Assembly: GCA_030603065.1 (NCBI GenBank)
Contig: JAUVYN010000010.1
Coordinates: 1 to 62,438 of the forward strand
Origin: Pseudomonas sp.
Lineage (GTDB): Bacteria > Pseudomonadota > Gammaproteobacteria > Pseudomonadales > Pseudomonadaceae
Length of the DNA: 62,438 bases
Direction: 5' to 3'
How positions within the stretch are numbered: position 1 is the first letter of the stretch; every line of letters starts with the position of its first letter. Positions 56,755 through 62,438 of the stretch are shown here, in pieces. Position numbers and translations under genes: made by a program. The notes beneath the pieces are model-generated. The model saw nothing but the letters and a program-made list of their open reading frames with translations, was not told the origin of the DNA and did no database searches.

Positions 56755-58203
56755 ATGATCAGATTCCTTAGGCCAATCGGCTATGTGTGCGGGATTCTCA
56801 CCCTGATCATGGCCTGCCTGATGCTGGTAGTCAGCGGCTTCGCCTGGGTCAGGCAGGACCCCGAGGTCCGTGTATTTCTTCAATCCGCCGCCATCAGCAC
56901 GGCATTCGGCGGAGCGCTGGTCCTGCTGTGTCGGGCGAGCTCGTTCAACCTGGTTGCACGGCAACTGTATCTTCTGACCAGCGCCAGCTGGGTGATCATG
57001 TCGCTAGCCGGCGCTCTACCGCTGTTCTTCAGCCATTTTCAGCTGAGTTTCGCCGACGCAGTATTCGAAGCGGTCTCGGGCATCACCACTACCGGATCGA
57101 CGATACTCAGCGATATAGAAAGCCTCCCGCCCAGCCTGCTGCTGTGGCGATCGATTCTGCAGTGGCTGGGCGGGCTTGGGGTAATCGGCATGGCGGTGTC
57201 CATCCTTCCGTTCTTGCGCGTGGGCGGCATGCGTCTGTTCCATACGGAATCGTCTGACTGGTCAGACAAGTCCATGCCCCGTATCCAGACGCTCGCCCGG
57301 GCCCTGCTGATTACCTACCTTGGCCTGACGCTCACCTGCGCTTGCGCCTACTGGCTAGCGGGAATGACCCCGTTCGATGCCGTGGCCCATGCGATGACCA
57401 CGGTTTCCACTGGCGGCTATGCCACCGATGATCGCTCCATGGGCCGCTTCGGGAACGAGATTCTCTGGGTATCCATTTTCTTCATGCTGCTCGGGGCCCT
57501 GCCCTTTACCCTGATAATCGGTTTTTTACGGCGGCCGCGTCTGGCCTCACTGCGCAATCAGCAGGTGACCGGATTGCTCATGATCGTCTTTACGGTATCG
57601 GCAATTCTCACCGCGCACCTGATAGTCAACGGAAGCCATGCGTGGTTCGATGCACTCACCCAGGCTACCTTCAATCTGGTTTCGGTAATCACCACCACTG
57701 GCTACGCCTCGTCGGACTATACCGAGTGGGGCAGTTTCAGCATTGCCCTGTTCTTCGTGGTCATGTTCATCGGTGGCTGTTCCGGCTCCACCAGCGGCGG
57801 GATGAAGGTATTCCGCTTCCAGCTGAGCTACCTGTTCCTGCGCAGTCAAATGCACAAGCTGGTGCACCCGAGTGGCGTCTTTCCCGCGCAGTACAATGGT
57901 CGAGCGGTGCCGGATGACATCATGCTTTCGGCGGTAGCCTTCTCCTTTCTGTTCTTTGTCTGCCTGGCGGCCATTACCCTGCTGCTGGCTCTGATGGGCC
58001 TGGATCTGCTGACCAGCCTCAGTGCCGCGGCCACGGCGCTGACCAACGTCGGCCCGGGGCTGGGCGACATCATCGGCCCTGCCGGCAACTTCGCGCCGCT
58101 GCCGGATGCAGCCAAGTGGCTGCTATCCTTTGCGATGCTGCTTGGCCGGCTCGAGCTGCTGACGATGATGGTGCTGTTTTCCCCCATGTTCTGGCGAGGC
58201 TGA
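56755..58203 (+). CDS. trkH: Trk system potassium channel subunit TrkH
   Basis: The 482-residue membrane protein has four repeats with pore-loop glycines: SGITTTGST, TTVSTGGYAT, VITTTGYASS and TALTNVGPGLGD, the K+ selectivity filter of TrkH/TrkG/KtrB. Total length and the N-terminal helices (residues 1-70) fit TrkH. It takes up K+ together with the nucleotide-binding TrkA encoded three genes downstream. It heads a tight operon with gaps or overlaps of at most 2 bp between genes. AAGG lies nine bases before the start. Confidence 0.95.
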   Translation: MIRFLRPIGYVCGILTLIMACLMLVVSGFAWVRQDPEVRVFLQSAAISTAFGGALVLLCRASSFNLVARQLYLLTSASWVIMSLAGALPLFFSHFQLSFADAVFEAVSGITTTGSTILSDIESLPPSLLLWRSILQWLGGLGVIGMAVSILPFLRVGGMRLFHTESSDWSDKSMPRIQTLARALLITYLGLTLTCACAYWLAGMTPFDAVAHAMTTVSTGGYATDDRSMGRFGNEILWVSIFFMLLGALPFTLIIGFLRRPRLASLRNQQVTGLLMIVFTVSAILTAHLIVNGSHAWFDALTQATFNLVSVITTTGYASSDYTEWGSFSIALFFVVMFIGGCSGSTSGGMKVFRFQLSYLFLRSQMHKLVHPSGVFPAQYNGRAVPDDIMLSAVAFSFLFFVCLAAITLLLALMGLDLLTSLSAAATALTNVGPGLGDIIGPAGNFAPLPDAAKWLLSFAMLLGRLELLTMMVLFSPMFWRG

Positions 58204-58205
58204 CC

Positions 58206-59654
58206 ATGACATTCCAACGCCTTTCCGCGAAGGATCTGCTCTCGCTCAGTTTGCCGGTGGTCACACCGCTGGTCGCAACAGGGCTCGCCTTGCTGATCAG
58301 ACCCTGGGTGGCGGTCGCCAACCTCGCTCTGCTGTATCTGCTGGCGGTGGTGGTCACCGCGGTAAACACTCGCATGAAGCCCGCACTGGCCTGCGCCATA
58401 CTGAGTTTTCTGGCCTACAACTTCTTTTTGACCGAGCCGCGGTTCTCACTGGAAATGCTGCACCGAGAGGATGCGCTGACCGCGTTCCTGCTTATTGCCG
58501 TGGCGCTGATCACCGGGCAACTCGCCGCCCGCTTGAGCGAGCAGGTCGCGGCTCTGCGCGCGAGCGAAAAATGGAATCTGCAGCAGATGGCCTGCGCTCG
58601 TGCCCTGTCCGGCTGCGTGGATGGCGAACAGGTCATCGAGGTGTTCGCCGAGCAGCTGCAGGAGGCGCTTGGCTGGTATGCACGTCGCATCGCTCCACCG
58701 GCTTCACCGCCTGGCCCAACGCATGCACGCAGCGTGATCTGGACTGAAGACCAGGCCGGTGCGACCGTGGTCTTCGTCGATGAATCAGGAAAGCCGCAGG
58801 CGGCCATACGGGTCTCGGCCACCGAACGGATGACTCTCTGGCACCGCGAACGGCTGGACGTGCTGGTCAACCTGGCGCTGCTGGCCTGGAGCCGGGTCAA
58901 CCTGGCCGACTCGCTGCGGCGGGAGACCCTCGACCGGGAGCGGGAACAACTTCGCTCGGCACTGCTGTCTTCGGTCTCCCATGATCTGAGAACGCCGTTG
59001 GCCACCATGATCGGTTCGGTCTCGAGTCTCATTGACCTGAAAGACTCATTGGATGAAGGTGCGCGCAGCGAATTGCTGGACAATACCCTTAGCGAAGCCA
59101 GGCGCCTGGATCGCTATATCCAGAAGCTGCTGGACATGACCCGGCTGGGTCACGGCGAGCTGCCTCTTGACCGTGACTGGGTGGGGGTCGACGACATAGT
59201 CAGCGTAGTCGCCAAAAGACTTCGACCACTGCTTGGCTCGCTGGAGCTCAACGTCGAGGTTCCGCCACACCTGCCGCTGCTGCACGTGCACCCGGCGCTG
59301 ATCGAACAGGCATTGTTCAACGTGCTGGAAAACGCCGTACGCTTCTCCCCCGAAGGCGGCACCATCCGCCTCGTCGCCAGCGCCGAGGGAAATCAGTTGA
59401 ATTTCGATGTCACGGACAGCGGGCCAGGCATCAGCGCAGAGGATCAGGAGCGGGTCTTCGACATGTTCCACACCTTCAGCCATGGCGACGCCTACGCCGC
59501 CGGCACGGGTCTGGGTCTGGCGATATGTCGCAGCATTCTCGCAGCCCACGGCGGCCGCGTGGAGGTATTGCACAGCGCTCCAGGCAAAGGCACCACCATC
59601 CGGCTCAGCCTGCCGCTGCCGGTCACCGAGAAGCTGCCGATGGAGGAGGACTGA
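58206..59654 (+). CDS. KdpD-like sensor histidine kinase without N-terminal sensor region
   Basis: The 482-residue kinase starts directly with the four-helix DUF4118 membrane domain of KdpD (about 10-108), followed by a GAF-like part (about 130-225), the dimerisation domain with H259 in LSSVSHDLRTPLATM, and an ATPase domain with NVLENAVRFSP, DSGPGIS and GTGLGLAICRS. E. coli KdpD has about 890 residues with an N-terminal KdpD domain and a USP-like domain; both are absent. In KdpD these hold cytosolic ligand-sensing sites, so sensing here must rest on the membrane and GAF parts or on TrkH/TrkA. It starts 2 bp after trkH. Confidence 0.88.
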   Translation: MTFQRLSAKDLLSLSLPVVTPLVATGLALLIRPWVAVANLALLYLLAVVVTAVNTRMKPALACAILSFLAYNFFLTEPRFSLEMLHREDALTAFLLIAVALITGQLAARLSEQVAALRASEKWNLQQMACARALSGCVDGEQVIEVFAEQLQEALGWYARRIAPPASPPGPTHARSVIWTEDQAGATVVFVDESGKPQAAIRVSATERMTLWHRERLDVLVNLALLAWSRVNLADSLRRETLDREREQLRSALLSSVSHDLRTPLATMIGSVSSLIDLKDSLDEGARSELLDNTLSEARRLDRYIQKLLDMTRLGHGELPLDRDWVGVDDIVSVVAKRLRPLLGSLELNVEVPPHLPLLHVHPALIEQALFNVLENAVRFSPEGGTIRLVASAEGNQLNFDVTDSGPGISAEDQERVFDMFHTFSHGDAYAAGTGLGLAICRSILAAHGGRVEVLHSAPGKGTTIRLSLPLPVTEKLPMEED

Positions 59655-60364
59655 TGAGCCGAATTCTGGTGATCGATGACGAACCGCAGATTCGCCGTTT
59701 CCTGACCATCTGCCTCGGCTCGCAGGGCTACCGGGTGCTCGAGGCGAACGATGCCCGTGAGGGGCTGCAACAGTGTGCCCTGCATGAGCCGGACCTGGTG
59801 ATCATGGATCTGGGGTTGCCGGACATGGACGGCCAGCAGCTGTTGGCGCGGCTACGGGAGTTCTACCTGGGCCCAGTCATCGTCCTGTCGGTACGCAACG
59901 GTGAGCGCGACAAGGTCCAGGCGCTGGATACCGGCGCCAACGATTACGTAGAAAAGCCCTTCGGCGCCAACGAATTGCTGGCGCGCATCCGTTCGGTGCT
60001 GCGCACCTTCCAGAGCATCGACGTGCCGCCGACCGGCTACGACGATGGCGTGTTGCAGGTCGATTTGCTAGATCGCCGGGTACGAATGAACGCCGAGGAC
60101 GTGCACCTGTCCAGAAAGGAGTTCGAGCTGCTGCGCGCACTGATTGCCCACCCGGGGCGCATCGTGACCCAGCAGCAACTGCTGAAGGACCTTTGGGGGC
60201 CCCATCACACGCACGATACCCATTATCTGCGCGTATTCGTCGGGCGCCTGCGCAGCAAGCTTGGCGACGACCCGACCGCGCCACGCTACATCGAGACCGA
60301 AGCGGGGGTAGGCTACCGATTCATCAGCCACCTTGCCGACCAGACCAACCCCGAGGGGGCATAG
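59654..60364 (+). CDS. KdpE-like response regulator
   Basis: The 236-residue OmpR-family regulator has a receiver domain with D8-D9, phosphorylation site D52 (IMDLGLPDMDG) and K in EKPFGANEL, and a winged-helix domain whose end, WGPHHTHDTHYLRVFVGRLRSKLGDDP and YIETEAGVGYRF, is of the KdpE type. It should be phosphorylated by the kinase encoded just upstream, whose stop overlaps its start by one base (TGATG). The likely target is its own operon, given the tandem repeat upstream of trkH. Confidence 0.9.
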   Translation: MSRILVIDDEPQIRRFLTICLGSQGYRVLEANDAREGLQQCALHEPDLVIMDLGLPDMDGQQLLARLREFYLGPVIVLSVRNGERDKVQALDTGANDYVEKPFGANELLARIRSVLRTFQSIDVPPTGYDDGVLQVDLLDRRVRMNAEDVHLSRKEFELLRALIAHPGRIVTQQQLLKDLWGPHHTHDTHYLRVFVGRLRSKLGDDPTAPRYIETEAGVGYRFISHLADQTNPEGA

Positions 60365-60365
60365 C

Positions 60366-61742
60366 ATGCGAGTCATCATTCTGGGCGCAGGACAGGTTGG
60401 CGCGACGCTGGCCCAGCACCTCGTCAGAGAAGCCAACGACATCACCATCGTCGATACCGACGTGGCAAGGCTGCGCATGCTTGAAGACAGGTTCGACCTC
60501 AACACGGTCGTCGGCCCCGCCTCGCACCCTCAGGTACTGGCTCAGGCAGGCGGCCAGGACGCGGATATCCTCATCGCGGTGACCAACAGCGATGAGGTGA
60601 ACATGATCGCCTGTCAGGTTGCCCAGAGCCTGTTCAACATTCCCACCAAGATCGCCCGAGTCCGGGAAGAGGATTACCTGGACCGACGCCAGGCCCTGTT
60701 CAGCAAGGCAGCGATACCCGTCGATGCGCTGATCAGTCCGGAAGCAGCCGTCACCAACGCATTGCGCAGGCTGCTCGATTATCCCGGAACCCTGCAGGTA
60801 ATGGACTTCGCTGGCGGCAAGGTTCAGCTTGTGGCTCTGAAAGCACGCTTCGGTGGCGCCCTGGTTGGCAACCGCATCGCATCGCTTCGGGAACATCTGC
60901 CCGGCATCGACATGCGCGTTGCAGCCATCTTTCGGCGCGACCAGCCGGTCGTCCCGCTGGGCGATACGGTCATCGAAGCGGATGACGAAGTATTCTTCGT
61001 TGCCGCACGCAAGCACATTCGCAACGTCATGGGCGAACTGCGCCGGCTCGAGTCACCCTATCGCAGGGTCATCATTGCTGGCGGAGGCAATATCGGCACC
61101 CGGCTGGCACGTGAGATAGATCACCACTATCGCGTCAAGGTCATAGAGAAGAGCCGTGACCGCTGCGAAGCGCTGGCGCAACAGCTGGGGCGATCAGTAG
61201 TCCTGCATGGTGACGCCTCGGACCGCGAGCTGCTGATCGAGGAAAACATCGAGGCGACCGATGTATTCATTGCCCTGACCAACGACGACGAAGCCAACGT
61301 CATGGCATCCATGCTGGCGAAGCGACTCGGCGCACGCACGGTCATCGCCCTGATCAACGACCCGGCCTATGTCGATCTGGTCCAGGGCGGGCCCATCGAC
61401 ATCGCGATCTCGCCCCAACAGTCCACCACCAGCGAACTGCTCGCCCACGTCCGGCGCGGCGACGTGGCGGCAGTGCATTCACTACGCCGAGGTGCGGCCG
61501 AAGCGCTGGAAGCGGTGGCCCATGGAGATCGATTCAGCTCGCGGGTGGTGGGCCGAAAGATCAGGGAGCTGCCGCTACCGGAGGGGGTTACGGTTGGTGC
61601 CGTGGTGCGTGAGGACGAAGTAATCATCGCCCATAGCGATACGCTCATCCAGGACGATGACCATGTAATCCTGTTCGTAGCGGCCAGTGAAAAGCTCAAG
61701 CAGGTGGAGCAGCTGTTTCAGGTGGGGATCGGATTTCTCTGA
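60366..61742 (+). CDS. trkA: Trk system potassium regulatory subunit TrkA
   Basis: The 458-residue cytosolic protein has two RCK halves, each with a Rossmann NAD(H)-binding fold (MRVIILGAGQVGATLAQHL and RRVIIAGGGNIGTRLAREI) and a TrkA-C subdomain. The tandem form is that of TrkA, which gates TrkH in response to NADH and ATP. It starts 1 bp after the regulator stop. ATG 60366 gives the normal start; the frame from 60333 lies inside the regulator gene. Confidence 0.96.
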   Translation: MRVIILGAGQVGATLAQHLVREANDITIVDTDVARLRMLEDRFDLNTVVGPASHPQVLAQAGGQDADILIAVTNSDEVNMIACQVAQSLFNIPTKIARVREEDYLDRRQALFSKAAIPVDALISPEAAVTNALRRLLDYPGTLQVMDFAGGKVQLVALKARFGGALVGNRIASLREHLPGIDMRVAAIFRRDQPVVPLGDTVIEADDEVFFVAARKHIRNVMGELRRLESPYRRVIIAGGGNIGTRLAREIDHHYRVKVIEKSRDRCEALAQQLGRSVVLHGDASDRELLIEENIEATDVFIALTNDDEANVMASMLAKRLGARTVIALINDPAYVDLVQGGPIDIAISPQQSTTSELLAHVRRGDVAAVHSLRRGAAEALEAVAHGDRFSSRVVGRKIRELPLPEGVTVGAVVREDEVIIAHSDTLIQDDDHVILFVAASEKLKQVEQLFQVGIGFL

Positions 61743-61758
61743 AACCCGCCGGCCACGA

Positions 61759-62163
61759 TCAGGCCTGATCAGGAAACCGCTCGAAGGCCGGCAGCTCGTG
61801 CACATGCGTCATCCAGTCCAGCCGCTCGGCAACCTGGATCTGCACGGTCGCGGGTAGAGCTTCAGCGTCATCGAGCGTTGCGGTCTGGACATCGACGATA
61901 CCCGGCAGAAACTCGGCATTGCGGTAGAACAGGCCGCTGCCGCAGTCCGGGCAGAAGCTGCGCATGGCGGCGCCGGACGAATTGATGGTCTTCGGCTCAC
62001 CGCGGGTCAGCTTGAGCGCTTCTTCCGGAAACATCGCCCAGGCAACCATGGGCGCACCGGCGGCCCGTTGGCAGTCGCGGCAATGACAGAGGGCGACCAC
62101 GTTGGGCTCACCGGACACCTCATAGGCTATCGCACCGCAAAGACACTGGCCGGAATGGGTCAT
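61759..62163 (-). CDS. GFA family protein (glutathione-dependent formaldehyde-activating fold)
   Basis: The 134-residue protein has the zinc-binding cysteines of the GFA/CENP-V family: CLCGAIAYE, CHCRDCQ and SFCPDCGSGLFY. Members bind zinc and were named for a glutathione-formaldehyde link, but most have no proven function. AGGA lies eight bases before the start codon. It converges on trkA with a gap of 16 bp and follows the DUF2007 gene at the right edge. Confidence 0.9.
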   Translation of the reverse strand: MTHSGQCLCGAIAYEVSGEPNVVALCHCRDCQRAAGAPMVAWAMFPEEALKLTRGEPKTINSSGAAMRSFCPDCGSGLFYRNAEFLPGIVDVQTATLDDAEALPATVQIQVAERLDWMTHVHELPAFERFPDQA

Positions 62164-62180
62164 GACATCGATCCTCAGTG

Positions 62181-62438
62181 TTAGACCTTGAACAGAAAGA
62201 ACGCCAGCAGCACGCAGACCAGCACCACCAGCGCAGTGATCGGCTTGTGCAGGAAGGAGGTCGTCACGGCCTCGTCACCCGCCTCGGCGAATGAATGCTC
62301 CGGCTCGAGCGGCTGATCATCGCTTTCGTACTGGGCGATCAGCTCCTTGGCCGCCGTCACGTCCTCATCGGCCACATGCACCACGGCAAAGTCCTGCACT
62401 GCCATATCACCGATGCCGCCCTGCAGATAATGCCCGCC
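62181..62438 (-). CDS. DUF2007 signal-transducing-like protein, cut by window edge
   Basis: The frame is open to the last base of the window, so the start lies outside. The visible part reads GGHYLQGGIGDMAVQDFAVV and HVADEDVTAAKELIAQY, matching the LQGGIGxL...V.DEDYxxAxxLI pattern of DUF2007 (putative signal-transducing protein), then an acidic linker and a C-terminal membrane helix (LHKPITALVVLVCVLLAFFL). An internal ATG at 62405 could be misread as the start of a 74-residue protein, but the upstream residues belong to the domain. Function unknown. Confidence 0.75.
   Translation of the reverse strand, partial: GGHYLQGGIGDMAVQDFAVVHVADEDVTAAKELIAQYESDDQPLEPEHSFAEAGDEAVTTSFLHKPITALVVLVCVLLAFFLFKV

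Noticed and set aside
61757-61770. 14-bp palindrome GATCAGGCCTGATC as a terminator for trkA
   Set aside because: No T-tract and no loop of suitable size; it overlaps the stop codon of the convergent gene and is probably chance.

Overview
The window is chromosomal DNA of a gammaproteobacterium in the Pseudomonadaceae (Pseudomonas in the wide sense). This rests on clear homologues of Pseudomonas signature genes (crc, a phosphomannomutase of the AlgC type, a desaturase of the DesA type) and on a gene order that follows the P. aeruginosa PA53xx core region as I remember it: rpmG-rpmB, radC, coaBC, dut, algC, argB, pyrE, crc, rph, yicC, gmk, rpoZ, spoT, ridA, oxyR, recG, HDOD gene, HU gene, rubredoxin, ubiC-ubiA, phoB-phoR, response regulator, cytochrome c, phoU-pstB-pstA-pstC-pstS. 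Species cannot be fixed from sequence reading; a lineage such as Halopseudomonas is possible but is inference. No tRNA, rRNA, prophage, insertion sequence or CRISPR array was seen.

Layout. 1-4.8 kb: a TAXI-type TRAP transporter (binding protein plus fused permease) followed by a convergent cyclase-family hydrolase. 4.8-8.5 kb: MgtE Mg2+ channel, a U32 protein of the TrhP/YegQ type, and UppP. 8.4-15.7 kb: two large GGDEF-EAL c-di-GMP proteins, a small periplasmic aspartyl-protease-like protein, a DesA-type desaturase and an M23 peptidase. 15.7-26 kb: ribosomal proteins L33 and L28, then housekeeping genes for coenzyme A, dUTP, sugar phosphate, arginine and pyrimidine metabolism, and the catabolite repression protein Crc. 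26-37.7 kb: YicC, an anion permease, a DUF2254 protein, the gmk-rpoZ-spoT-ridA block (nucleotide and stringent response), OsmC, an SDR protein, and oxyR-recG. 37.8-45 kb: an HDOD protein, HU, rubredoxin, ubiquinone genes, and phoB-phoR. 45-52 kb: the high-affinity phosphate system pstSCAB-phoU on the minus strand, with Pho boxes in front of pstS and of pstC. 52-56.7 kb: accessory transport (a TRAP QM pair without its binding protein, a DUF2157 protein, an ACR3 arsenite exporter with an operator-like dyad). 56.7-61.7 kb: a tight four-gene operon trkH, KdpD-like kinase, KdpE-like regulator, trkA. The right edge cuts through a DUF2007 gene.

How the parts work together. PhoBR, PstSCAB and PhoU form a full phosphate sensing and uptake circuit, and three Pho-box candidates tie its transcription units to PhoB. 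The trk operon combines a constitutive-type K+ uptake channel (TrkHA) with a two-component pair related to KdpDE, and tandem 11-bp-phased repeats lie just upstream. This is the most interesting candidate for a little-described system in the window. Crc is encoded here, and an A-rich motif of the Hfq/Crc type sits just upstream of the HU gene ribosome binding site. All functional statements come from reading motifs; no database search was run.
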